Assembly: GCF_010998615.1 (NCBI RefSeq)
Contig: NZ_JAAEAH010000006.1
Coordinates: forward strand, 1-64,000
From: Myxococcus sp. CA023
GTDB lineage: Bacteria; Myxococcota; Myxococcia; Myxococcales; Myxococcaceae
DNA length: 64,000 nucleotides
Direction: 5' to 3'
The notes beneath the pieces were generated by a model. It was given only the letters and a program-made list of their open reading frames with translations, had not been told where the DNA came from and ran no database searches. Position 1 is the stretch's first letter. Each line of letters begins with the position of its first letter. Positions 53,201 through 61,043 of the stretch are shown one piece after another. Position numbers and translations under genes: made by a program.

Positions 53201-56099
53201 CAACATCACGAGCATAGAGTCGGGGCTCACCTCCTCCACCGATTGTGAAACCTACAGCCCTGGAGTTGGTGCGTCGCTTTACACCTACGACGACTTCGGT
53301 CAGTTGGTACAGCTTGAAAGCTCTGCGATGGGAGTTGGAAGTGCGCGCGGGGCGACTCGTTTCGCATACGACGCTGCGGGCCAGCAAATCGTCAAGCAGA
53401 CGCCGTCGCAGGCAGCCGTGTCTCCGCGGGACTTCATTGAATCCACGTACGATGCGCTCGGACGACTGGCGCGAGTCGCCCGGTTGAGCCCACCTGCAAG
53501 CATGGAAGTGCTCTACCGCCAGGGGTACGAGGCAACCGAGATGCCCCCCGCATCTTGCGGGGTGCTGGAATTTACTCAGGGCCGTACGCGCTGGCGCGAT
53601 GATTCATTCGGGCGCACTTGGTATGGATATGATTGGGCGGGGCGTGTCTTGCGCGAGGTGCGAGTCCGTCATGGCAGTGCGGACTGCAGCAGTTCCACTC
53701 CACACGCCAACCCGCATACGGCTTATACGTACAGCGTCAACGGCAATTTGACCTCAATCATCTATCCATATGGACGTGCCGTCCGCTACGTGCATGGAGA
53801 GGGTGCATGGGCGGATCGGGTACAGGAGGTCCGTGTGACTGCTTTTGGTGAGGACGGTAGCGCATCTGACGTCACGCTGCTGTCTCAGATTTCGTGGGAG
53901 CCTTATGGTGGCCTTCGCGGATATCGACAGCACCTGCAGGGGAGTAGTTCCGCTGTCAGTGTTGAGTACATGCTGGGGGCTGCAACCAAAGAGACAGGTA
54001 GATGTGCGACGGAAACCAATGGTGACATTGGTGCCAATGACAAGACTGGGCGAATCCGGGCGCTGTGGGTGTCGACACTTGGCTCCGGGGCTTCATGGGT
54101 GCCGGGGGCGGGCAATGGGGCGGTACTGCGTCAGACCTACGATTGGAGCGCGGACCAGGTGAAGAGGAGCATCAGTTGTCTGTTGGGTTCAAGCATCTTT
54201 ACCTCGCCTGTTCAGACATTTTCATATGACAGGCTGCTTCGCCTGACGTCTGCCACTGGCACAATGGATTCTGGAGGCGGGCCCTTTGGTACACGCTCGT
54301 TCGGGTATGATGGGCGCGGCAATCGTACCTCCGAGGCAGGCGAGGCGAACTCCTGGACGCTCACGTATGGGGCTTCGCCCGCTCACCCTGACTGGCTTAC
54401 TCAACGCACGAGTCAGCAGACGGATAGTTGGATTTCTCACGGCTACGGATATGACTCCGATGGTCGAGTATCGCAGAAGACGTGGCCGAATGATTCCGTT
54501 GGAAGCCCTGTGCATATTATCGACTTCGCTGCGGGGGCATGGGCCCACGGCGGCAATGACGTAGTGTTTCGAAGTGCGAGTGTGAATGGCGCCAGCTATA
54601 GCTATTATTATGATGCGGCAAATCGGCGTCGGATGAAGGTATACCCGACGGGAGCGGGTGACGAGTACTTCTACGACCTCGGGCACAACCTCTTGGTGGA
54701 CATAGGGAATGACTCCCTCCTTTCGCCTGATGCTCACCCAACTGACGAGTATGTGTGGCTGGCCAACCGGCCAGTGGCGCTCATCCGTGGGCAATTGGAC
54801 ACCAACGGGGGGCGGATGTCTGACGGAGAAGTGGACTGTCGCCGTGCAGGCGAAATGGCGTCGTGTGGAATGTACTCGCTGGTGACGGACTACCTAGGCA
54901 AGCCCGCTTTGATGCTGGATGGGCAGGGCCGGGTGGTGGGGACGGGTGAGTATGATGCATTTGGTCAGGTCAACCGCGTTAACGTGGACGTGGAGACGCC
55001 GCATCCATACGGTACGCAGACTGGGGCATTTGGACCGACGCTTAAGCAGACCACTCCTCCGAATACAAGCGTGCAGATGCGGGTCTTGGTGGACGCACTA
55101 GACCTGTATGCGCCGGAAGGGCCTGCGTGCAGCGGCAGCCCGACGGATGAGCTTCAGGTGCATGATGCGAGCAGTGGCGTCGTGTTCGCAACGTTAGGAG
55201 CGGACCGGAGTCATGGGTGGACGGACTGGATAAGTCCTGGAAGTGCGGGTATTCAGCTGGCACTTGCAAGCGCGGGCGATTGTGACCCTGTGTCAGTTGG
55301 CTGCGCTTGTACTGGGACTGCGCCGACTGCGGCTCGCTCCCAGATGGGGGTAGCCGCGTCCGCCTACGAATACCGACGTTTGCAAACGGGCGCTCAGCCT
55401 TTGTGGACACCACTGCGCTTCCCTGGTCAGTACCACGACGCCGAGACCGACCTCTTCGAGAACTGGAATCGCTACTACGACCCGAGCATCGGCCGGTACC
55501 TGCAGCCGGAGCCGATGCTACAGAGCCCTCGGTATGTGCGTGCGATGGCATGGCGTGGCCGCTCCGTTGGTGCGTATGCCTATGCGCTGAATAACCCCCT
55601 CCACTTTGTTGATCGGAATGGTCTTACCGCGCTCCGCTATACTGTAAGTACCGGGAGTCTGTATGTGGATCCAGAGGTCCCAGGTAGGCACCCGTACGTT
55701 GTTCTCTCCTCGAGCGGGCGGTCGCCATGCTTGAATGTGTCATCACCGTCATGCGAGCGTTCTGCGGACACGGGGGCCATTCCGCGGGGGTGGTACGAGT
55801 TGTATCCGCATGAATTGAGCGACCCCTCATTGGCGAGGGACATCGCTAGGAGGGCCTTGTACGGTGACTGGGGAGATTGGAGAGTCAGACTTCATGCCAT
55901 GCAGTGCAGTCCTGCTGACGCGTGGCCTTCCGGCATGGTGGCTCGAGATGGATTCTTCCTGCACTGTGGGGGCAGGCCCGGTAGCGCAGGTTGTATTGAT
56001 GTTGGAGGGGGGATACTCGGAAGCGCCCTAACCGACCAACTGCAGGCCGATATTCTTGCAGATCCTGATGGCGTCGTGACTTTGGATGTAGAGTGGTGA
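50205..56099 (+). CDS. Secreted RHS/YD-repeat polymorphic toxin with Tlde1-like C-terminal domain
   Basis: A 1964-residue protein. GTG 50205 is preferred over TTG 50127: GAGG lies just before it and a signal peptide follows (GLGLFFLLVGLFTVPAEA). Residues ~30-190 are Cys-rich; then come an RHS plug region and dozens of YD repeats (YDSAGRLTW, YDANDNLAGVG, YDYRGN-like units) that build the hollow RHS shell. The shell ends at the hyperconserved FENWNRYYDPSIGRYLQPEP and NNPLHFVDRNGL (to residue 1807). The remaining ~157 residues are a separate toxin tip with H1920-x6-S1927-A-G-C1930 (LHCGGRPGSAGCID), the motif of L,D-transpeptidase-like Tlde1/DUF2778 effectors acting on peptidoglycan. Codon use is A+T-richer than neighbours. 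Confidence 0.88.
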   Translation: MKIYWWLCRRSGLGLFFLLVGLFTVPAEAQIDYCIPTGGTCGDGIPVMHLWNCPCDGSDCARVCSNNQTNPDGTCVSAITCTPVGTCQQVANQFKRGSCPNWPCQPGNGCVSDGCSGTCVFDPMYSVSDEGVQSSEPKVYCDVSSCAQSDCRDSHCICSSSGTPLPVAGDPVDMTRGTSVLWASDFGDSRDNISVGFSRSYVSGQGIPSLPANIESPQGGAGVVPVAYTQAPKPFGSAPANLRTALWTHGLWSYVREDSHYYILKRGNGAELHFTPCENVPCWAGKRSSESAGDKLQRTAQGFVLVTSSGERHIYAAPWAEEDAPVTPSHYFLSRIEASSGKVLADVTYALPPGLSCVQGTVAGSEGVPYLSQVTLPNGVGLRLEYVKLGSSTGYAQCVVRHLYRRATLASGVVHEQLRATYYYEELAGIESAGLLSRVAFSSGEEDTYQYPEGSLLVSRSDVLVAHHSYDSTGRVTAANEADVQLEIGNSNRSACPSGLNCCGTQYTRRRASDVTAHTGRLSAAKSNLVRDYDFVSGVSSGANQTLLRVSESCFNGGCSPGTIRYDWTCGSPGEPPVLKGIQDKRSNWTVFDYAFVTDSSGTVRPEKRTEHKGALHQDGGVALEEANFSYVYDDANQQLPSISERDSLLMPSNGKARRVTRYAPGTSRVTAVLESGWTRIFNSDTGNWSDELRVRGTFYFSARTEGDTTPDPEGRTLEEHGPCWVESESATDCPAGEGYKTVRYHYWQQNAGWPRAGRLSEIRESGPSVAPLATYVDYAFDTTTGEEVSTQTDASGVVRESRSLNGRLVSTRALPGSGATAVVTTYGYDSAGRLTWTRLPEGNYEVTCYRTGTPSAACAGGSMTSKLQWRAKSAVVDGATWSEKVTYSYWEDGTLQHERHLDAAGVVRLVRGYSADAHRRPTMKSWGEPYSVTRGRRYDANDNLAGVGSGTFANCTSGTAICNSMVYDRANRLSRVDDYPTNVVADSHRTCFKHDRHGNITSIESGLTSSTDCETYSPGVGASLYTYDDFGQLVQLESSAMGVGSARGATRFAYDAAGQQIVKQTPSQAAVSPRDFIESTYDALGRLARVARLSPPASMEVLYRQGYEATEMPPASCGVLEFTQGRTRWRDDSFGRTWYGYDWAGRVLREVRVRHGSADCSSSTPHANPHTAYTYSVNGNLTSIIYPYGRAVRYVHGEGAWADRVQEVRVTAFGEDGSASDVTLLSQISWEPYGGLRGYRQHLQGSSSAVSVEYMLGAATKETGRCATETNGDIGANDKTGRIRALWVSTLGSGASWVPGAGNGAVLRQTYDWSADQVKRSISCLLGSSIFTSPVQTFSYDRLLRLTSATGTMDSGGGPFGTRSFGYDGRGNRTSEAGEANSWTLTYGASPAHPDWLTQRTSQQTDSWISHGYGYDSDGRVSQKTWPNDSVGSPVHIIDFAAGAWAHGGNDVVFRSASVNGASYSYYYDAANRRRMKVYPTGAGDEYFYDLGHNLLVDIGNDSLLSPDAHPTDEYVWLANRPVALIRGQLDTNGGRMSDGEVDCRRAGEMASCGMYSLVTDYLGKPALMLDGQGRVVGTGEYDAFGQVNRVNVDVETPHPYGTQTGAFGPTLKQTTPPNTSVQMRVLVDALDLYAPEGPACSGSPTDELQVHDASSGVVFATLGADRSHGWTDWISPGSAGIQLALASAGDCDPVSVGCACTGTAPTAARSQMGVAASAYEYRRLQTGAQPLWTPLRFPGQYHDAETDLFENWNRYYDPSIGRYLQPEPMLQSPRYVRAMAWRGRSVGAYAYALNNPLHFVDRNGLTALRYTVSTGSLYVDPEVPGRHPYVVLSSSGRSPCLNVSSPSCERSADTGAIPRGWYELYPHELSDPSLARDIARRALYGDWGDWRVRLHAMQCSPADAWPSGMVARDGFFLHCGGRPGSAGCIDVGGGILGSALTDQLQADILADPDGVVTLDVEW

Positions 56100-56200
56100 A
56101 TTAGTCCTACTTGGTCATCTCTCTCCGAGCTTCAGCGGTTCCCGAGGGGAATTCCCCTCGGGGAAGACCCGGTGTGACCCCTGTCGCAATAGGAGGCCAA

Positions 56201-56641
56201 ATGAGACCTTCAGGAGCCGCCTCGCTATCGCTTGCCCTGGGAGCATGCAGTGCTGGCGTCCTGGCAACATACGGAGGGTACCTCACGCTCGTAGTGCCAT
56301 CGGTCCGACAAGGGGAAGCAGTTTCGCCATTTCTTTGGGCCGTACTTGCTGGGCTAATTCCGCTTGGCGTCTTGAGTAGTGGAGTGCTTGCGTCAAGGCC
56401 CATCTTTTCCTTGATTGTTGGGGCGTTCACAGCTTGTCTGCGAATGGCCGTGGAGTTCGTCCTTTCGCTTAATGATGCCCCCGGATTTCTCAAGTCCAAC
56501 GTGAGGGAGGCGCGAGGCACTGAGTTGATCGGTGCGCTGATCATGGAGGCGGTGGTTTGGGCAGCGGTCGCCTTCCTTTCATTTAGGGTGGGAGCGGCGT
56601 TTGGGCGCCGTCGGGCTGGGAGGCCGTCTCATACGCGGTGA
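56201..56641 (+). CDS. Probable membrane immunity protein for the RHS toxin
   Basis: A 146-residue protein with four hydrophobic helices (SLALGACSAGVLATYGGYL, FLWAVLAGLIPLGVLSSGVLA, FSLIVGAFTACLRMAVEF, LIGALIMEAVVWAAVAFLSF) and a basic C-terminus. No named family. AGGAGGCCAA directly before the ATG supports the start. It lies 101 bases after the toxin gene on the same strand, the usual place for an immunity gene, and a membrane location suits protection from a toxin that acts on the cell wall. Function is inferred from context. Confidence 0.6.
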   Translation: MRPSGAASLSLALGACSAGVLATYGGYLTLVVPSVRQGEAVSPFLWAVLAGLIPLGVLSSGVLASRPIFSLIVGAFTACLRMAVEFVLSLNDAPGFLKSNVREARGTELIGALIMEAVVWAAVAFLSFRVGAAFGRRRAGRPSHTR

Positions 56642-56670
56642 GGAGGGATGCGGTGCCAGGAGGCGGTGTC

Positions 56671-56712
56671 TGAAGTTGCCCCGTTATCGCGGCTCTCCCG
56701 CACTTCGTGTGG
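56671..56712 (+). repeat. Left inverted repeat of the ISL3 element
   Basis: Starts TGAAGTTGCCCCGTTATCGC and ends CCCGCACTTCGTGTGG; its reverse complement is found at 58432-58473 with about four differences, all in the CGTTATC/CGGTTCC part. Confidence 0.9.
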
Positions 56713-56772
56713 TTCCCCTCGAAGGCATGGGCAGATGCGGCAGACGGCCAGCAGGGCGAATACACCCTGGGA

Positions 56773-58422
56773 ATGGAAACGCTGTACTCCCTTCCTGGCT
56801 GTCGCGTGGAGCGGGTGACGCGCGGCGGTGTTTCGGACGTTGTCCTTGTGGCTCATCGGGAGGGCACTGGTGCCCGGTGTCCCTCCTGCCAGACGCCCAG
56901 TACCTGGGTGCATGGCAGCTACGTCTGACGCCCGGCGGACCTGCCCACCGCATGCCGCGCCGTGCAACTTGAGCTTCGCTTCCGGCGCTTCTGCTGTCGA
57001 AACCCGGAATGCTCGTGCCGTACGTTCGCTGAGCGGCCGGTGCGCCTGCTGTCGTCTCGGGCTCGTCGGACACGGCGGCTGTCCACCGCGCAGTGCGCCG
57101 TTGCAATCTCAGCCGGGGCAGAGGCTGGGGCCAGGCTGCTCACGTCCCTGGCCATGCCCACCAGTCCAGACACACTCCTGAGGCTGATTCGCCGCGCTCC
57201 GCTGCCTCCCCTCAGCCCCACCCGCGTCCTGGGGCTCGACGACTGGGCGCTGCGCAAGGGGCGTACCTACGGCTCCATCCTCGTCGACCTGGAAGCGCAC
57301 TGCGTCCGCGACGTCTTGCCAGACTGCTCGACTCCCACGGTGAGCGCCTGGCTACGCCATCACCCCGGCGTGGAAGTCATCGCCAGAGACAGGTCGACCG
57401 AGTACGCACGGGCGGCGATGCTGGGCGCTCAAGATGCTCAGTAGGTGGCGGATCGCTGGCACTTGCTGCTGAATGGACGGCAGATGATGGAACGATGGAT
57501 GACCGGCGCTCACCCTCGACTTCGAGCACTGCCAGCCGTGTCGGGTGGGGAGGAGCCGCCAGTCCGCCGGCACACCAGTTACTCGCGAACTCACGCCGAC
57601 GCTCGTGCCCGAGAGGAGAGTCGCTCTCAGCGTGTCGCTGCATACGAGGCCGTCCGGTGTCGTCATCTGGCAGGGGAACCCCTGCTGTGAATCAGTCGCA
57701 CGCTGGGGCTGGCGCGAGGAATGGTGCGCAAATATGCCGCCGAAGCCTTTCCAGAACGCGCGGCGCGTGTGCCTGGACCGAGCATTCCCGACCCTTATCT
57801 GGAGTACCTGACGCAGCGGCAGGCTGCGGGGTGTGAGAACGCATGTGAACTCTGGCGGGAGGTTCGCGCCCAGGGTTTTCGTGGCACATCACGTCAGGTC
57901 CACCGTTGGCTCCAAATGCGAAGGACCGTTCCGCCTCGCTTCGGCGCATGCAGCTACCCCAGTGGCAATTGGTGGTCGACGGGCACGAGCCCCGACGTGC
58001 TCGCTTCGCCGAAGCAATTGGCGTGGCTGTGCGTGAAGCGGCCCTCCTGGCTGACCTCCACGGAGGCCGCAGCATTGGCGCGCATCGAGCAAGACGAGGA
58101 AGCCGCGCGTGTCATCGCATTGACTCGGCAATTCTGTGAACTCGTGCGCTCGCGGGGCATCGCACGCGGAGCCGAGCCAACGAAGTCCTGTAGTCCCTTT
58201 GAAGCGTGGCTAGGTAAGGCTCGCAGGTCCGGTGTTCGCGCGATGGAGACCTTTGCGAAGGGACTCGAACAGGACGGCGATGCCGTCCGGGCCGCGCTGG
58301 CGTTTCCCTGGAGTAACGCCCAGGCCGAGGGCCAAATCACGAACCTCAAGCTTCTCAAGCGTCAGATGTACGGCCGCGCCAGCTTCGACCTGCTGCGTCG
58401 TCGCGTGCTGCTCACCATTTGA
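56773..58422 (+). pseudogene. ISL3 family transposase with three in-frame stops
   Basis: One frame from ATG 56773 (METLYSLPGCRVERV) encodes an ISL3 transposase of about 549 codons: zinc-binding N-terminus (CPSCQTPSTWVHG, CCRNPECSCRTFAERP), helix-turn-helix, first catalytic Asp in LGLDDWALRKGRTYG, second in VIARDRSTEYA, and the Glu region near SNAQAEGQITNLKLLKRQMYG. It is broken by TGA at 56926, TAG at 57442 and TGA at 57688, with no frameshift. It cannot make full-length transposase; the IS could still be moved by another copy. Confidence 0.85.
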
Positions 58423-58431
58423 GCCTACGGT

Positions 58432-58473
58432 CCACACGAAGTGCGGGAGAGCCGCGGAACCGGGGCAACTTCA
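58432..58473 (-). repeat. Right inverted repeat of the ISL3 element
   Basis: Reverse complement of the left repeat at 56671-56712 with about four mismatches; begins CCACACGAAGTGCGGGAGAG and ends GGGGCAACTTCA. Confidence 0.9.
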
Positions 58474-58844
58474 CTGCAACGATGTCGGCACTTGCCCATT
58501 CCTGAGCAAGGCAGCGTGGCTGCGAGCCGTTGTGCCCAGCTACTTCGCCTACCATGAAGTACCTACCAATGTGAGGGCGCTGTCGTCCTTCAGAACCCAG
58601 GTCATCCGTCTCTGGCAGCGGTTGCTGCGGCGACGCGGCCAATGAGATCGGACGAACTGGGAGAAGATGGGAGGGCGCGTCCGACGGTGGATCCCGACTG
58701 CCCGCATCCTGCATCCCTGGCCCGAGGAGCGATTTGACGTCAGAACCCAAGGCAAGAACCCGGTGCGGTAGTTCCGCTCGCTGGGAGCGGTGCGGGGGGC
58801 GGCCACAGCCGGAAGCGGCGAAGGGCCGTCCCTACCGCGACCAG
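58474..58844 (+). pseudogene. 3' fragment of a group II intron reverse transcriptase/maturase
   Basis: One frame reads WLRAVVPSYFAYHEVPTN, then RALSSFRTQVIRLWQRLLRRRGQ, a TGA, and onward DRTNWEKMGGRVRRWIPTAR and ILHPWPEERFDVRTQGKNPVR to TAG at 58769. This is the maturase C-terminus of group II intron proteins (the usual form is RRRSQ.DR.TWERM...HPWP..RF). One in-frame stop and loss of everything upstream show it is dead. The bases after the stop (CGGTGCGGTAGTTCCGC... to CCTACCGCGA near 58840) resemble the 3' part of such introns. The ISL3 element abuts its broken 5' side. Confidence 0.75.
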
Positions 58845-59579
58845 TCAGTCCCCCGCGACGGCAATCTGCCAGTCGCCTTCGGGGGTGATGCCCACGCGTA
58901 GGCCGAGATAGCTGCCCTGGTCCTTCATCCCTGCGATTTCCTCGTCCGGGTAGACGCCCTTGAGCGCGCCCCAATCCTTGTCGGACGTCGCGCCGGTGAC
59001 GTGGACGGCCGGCCAGAAGTAGAGATTGTCCTGCTTCGCGTAGGGCAGGTTCAGGACCTTGACGATGCGGGCCAGCTCCGGATTGCCCAGCTTCTCCGCT
59101 GCACGCCAGTACTCTCCCGCGTCGGTGTCGTCGCCGAAGGTGAACCGCACGGCCTTGCCGTTCTCGTCCGCCAGCGTGTTGAGCGCCGTGTAATCACAGG
59201 CCACCGCCGCGGCGATGATGCGCTGACGCATCGACTCCACGGGCGCTGGCAACGCCGGAGAGGCTGGTGCCACGCGCGGAGACAAGCTCGCCGCTGAGCA
59301 GGTGCCCTTCTCCGCGGCCGGCGCTCCCGTGTACTCACCGACGCCCGAATCGGCGTTGGCCGCTTCGGCCGTTGCCGAGCCTGGCACCACGGCATCAGGG
59401 CTGCCCGCGCCCTGGGGCTCCGTGCTCGGGGCGGGGGGCTGTCCCTTGCCCGGTGCGGCAGGGGCGACAGGCGCGGTGGCGACACCGGAGTCGACTCCGG
59501 CGGCAGGGCTCGAGGTTCGCTCGGTGCAGGCGACGAGCGAGGCGGCAACACAGAGAGAAAGCAGAGAAGTCCGGTTCAT
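58845..59579 (-). CDS. Lipoprotein, unknown function
   Basis: A 244-residue lipoprotein with signal MNRTSLLSLCVAASLVAC and lipobox LVAC. Residues ~20-90 are a Pro/Ala/Gly-rich linker. The C-terminal ~140 residues form a compact domain (VESMRQRIIAAAVACDYTALNTLADENG, EYWRAAEKLGNPELARIVKVLNLPY, DWGALKGVYPDEEIAGMKDQGSY) ending GDWQIAVAGD; similar domains in other bacteria lack a known function. Start at ATG 59579 because the signal peptide begins there. The 3' end touches the intron fragment. Confidence 0.75.
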   Translation of the reverse strand: MNRTSLLSLCVAASLVACTERTSSPAAGVDSGVATAPVAPAAPGKGQPPAPSTEPQGAGSPDAVVPGSATAEAANADSGVGEYTGAPAAEKGTCSAASLSPRVAPASPALPAPVESMRQRIIAAAVACDYTALNTLADENGKAVRFTFGDDTDAGEYWRAAEKLGNPELARIVKVLNLPYAKQDNLYFWPAVHVTGATSDKDWGALKGVYPDEEIAGMKDQGSYLGLRVGITPEGDWQIAVAGD

Positions 59580-59631
59580 GGCCCACTCGTTGTAGTCCAG
59601 CGGACAGGCGGCAGGCTCCGGATTCCGTCGC

Positions 59632-59823
59632 TCAGCCGCCGCCTTTTGGTGACTCGATGACGACGGCGAAGGGGTCGAAGGGCTTGTCATCCTTCTTCTT
59701 CGCGCTCGGCATGCCGAACTCGCCGGTGGGGTGCTCAGGCCGGACCGACGTGTACGGGTCGATCTTCACCGGAACGCCAAACACCTTCGGGTTCTTCTTG
59801 GGGCCGTCGCTCATGCCGTCCAT
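59632..59823 (-). CDS. Small conserved-looking protein, unknown function
   Basis: A 63-residue charged protein (or 60 from the ATG at 59814): SDGPKKNPKVFGVPVKIDPY, then RPEHPTGEFGMPSAKKK and DKPFDPFAVVIESPKGGG. The composition (many Lys, Pro, Phe, Asp) is unlike chance frames here and looks selected. No domain is recognised. It lies 52 bases upstream of the lipoprotein on the same strand and is divergent from the SRAP gene. Confidence 0.55.
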   Translation of the reverse strand: MDGMSDGPKKNPKVFGVPVKIDPYTSVRPEHPTGEFGMPSAKKKDDKPFDPFAVVIESPKGGG

Positions 59824-59910
59824 GCTACCGCAGCGGCCACCCGCCTGTTTGGCTGCACTGGCAAGGTGTCTTCTTGGGCATTCGGCCAGCCAGGGCGATA
59901 CTTCCTGCCC

Positions 59911-60585
59911 ATGTGTGGCCGTGTCACCGTCCGAACCTCTCCTGAGCAGATTGTCACCGGGCTGGGCCTCGCCGGCATCCGTACCGCCGTGGAACGGCCG
60001 CGCTTCAATCTCTGTCCCACGCAGTTGATGCCCGTGGTGACCAATGATGGCGCGCGGATGTTGGATGCCTTCCGCTGGGGGCTCGTCCCGTCGTGGGCGA
60101 AGGACCCCGCCATTGGCAACAAGCTCATCAACGCACGGGGCGAGACAGTGGCGGAGAAGCCCAGCTTCCGCTCCGCGCTCAAGCGGCGCCGTTGCCTTGT
60201 CGTGGTGGATGGCTGGTACGAGTGGAAGCAGTCCACGAAGCCGAAGACGCCGTACCACTTCCACCGCAAGGACGGGCAGCTCCTGACGCTCGCGGGGCTG
60301 TGGGAGGAGTGGACCGCGCCCGACACGGGCGAGGTGCTCAACACCTGCACCATCATCACCGTCGGGCCCAACGCGCTGATGGCGCCCATCCATGACCGGA
60401 TGCCCGTCATCCTCGAGCCGGAGGCCCAGGAGGTGTGGCTGCGTCCGGAGCCGCAGGAGTCCTCAGTGCTGCTCCCGCTGCTGGTTCCCTGCGCCGAGGA
60501 GGCGCTGGACGCCTACGAGGTGTCGCGCGTGGTGAACTCCCCCGCCAACGACACCCCGGAGTGTGTGGAGCGCGTGGCCGCCTGA
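59911..60585 (+). CDS. SRAP domain protein (YedK/HMCES family)
   Basis: A 224-residue protein that shields abasic sites in single-stranded DNA by a covalent bond. The catalytic Cys is residue 2 (MCGRVTVRT), exposed after Met removal. The family's active-site Asn (LINARGETVAEKPSFR), Glu (DGWYEWK) and His (PIHDRMPVIL) are all present. Length is typical. The ATG at 59911 is fixed by the need for Cys2. It is involved in DNA damage tolerance. Confidence 0.95.
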   Translation: MCGRVTVRTSPEQIVTGLGLAGIRTAVERPRFNLCPTQLMPVVTNDGARMLDAFRWGLVPSWAKDPAIGNKLINARGETVAEKPSFRSALKRRRCLVVVDGWYEWKQSTKPKTPYHFHRKDGQLLTLAGLWEEWTAPDTGEVLNTCTIITVGPNALMAPIHDRMPVILEPEAQEVWLRPEPQESSVLLPLLVPCAEEALDAYEVSRVVNSPANDTPECVERVAA

Positions 60586-60595
60586 TTCGCGTGGC

Positions 60596-60985
60596 TCAGG
60601 CGCGACGGCGGACCTTCGCGTCGAGGCTCCACGGCCCCGCGCCGATGAGCGCGATTCCGGCCATGACGGCGAGGTAGAGCAGCGCCATTTCCATGCGGCC
60701 GAAGGGGTCCGCGCGGTGCCGGTAGAGGGCCACTGCCATGGTGAAGCCCGCCATCGCCGCCGCCGGACGCGTGAAGAGACCCACGGCCACCAGCAGCCCG
60801 CCCAGGAACTCCGCCATCGTGGCGCACCAGGCGAAGAACGTCGGAAACGGGAAGCCAAGCTGCGCCACGCCCGCCGCGAACTTGCTCATGTCGCCGGTGA
60901 GCTTGGGCAGGCCGTGCCCCAGCGCCAACGAGAGACCGAACACCACGCGGATCAGCGTCAAACCCACCGCGGACTTACCCACCAT
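60596..60985 (-). CDS. DoxX family membrane protein
   Basis: A 129-residue inner membrane protein with four helices in DoxX order (LTLIRVVFGLSLALGHGLPKL, FFAWCATMAEFLGGLLVAVGLF, AAAMAGFTMAVALYRHR, MALLYLAVMAGIALIG). The family has been linked to thiol or oxidative stress and quinone metabolism, with no fixed reaction. GGGAGGTACACGAC precedes the ATG. It converges on the SRAP gene. Confidence 0.9.
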   Translation of the reverse strand: MVGKSAVGLTLIRVVFGLSLALGHGLPKLTGDMSKFAAGVAQLGFPFPTFFAWCATMAEFLGGLLVAVGLFTRPAAAMAGFTMAVALYRHRADPFGRMEMALLYLAVMAGIALIGAGPWSLDAKVRRRA

Positions 60986-61043
60986 GTCGTGTACCTCCCA
61001 GGTTGCCCACGCATCCTCGCACGGAGGCGTGCGTCACGCTGTG

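Larger units (their letters stand above)
56671..58473 (+). mobile_element. Degenerate ISL3 family insertion sequence (1803 bp)
   Basis: Bounded by 42-bp inverted repeats that differ at only a few positions, enclosing a transposase gene with three in-frame stop codons. No matching 8-bp target duplication is seen outside the repeats (GCGGTGTC on the left, CTGCAACG on the right), so a flank has been rearranged or the element did not insert here directly. Confidence 0.85.

Noticed and set aside
56926-57690. Recoding (stop-codon readthrough) of the ISL3 transposase
   Set aside because: Two TGA and one TAG at unrelated sites, no recoding element seen, and a neighbouring dead intron gene also has a nonsense codon; ordinary decay is simpler.
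56663-58481. Target-site duplication of the ISL3 element
   Set aside because: The 8 bases on the two sides differ (GCGGTGTC and CTGCAACG).
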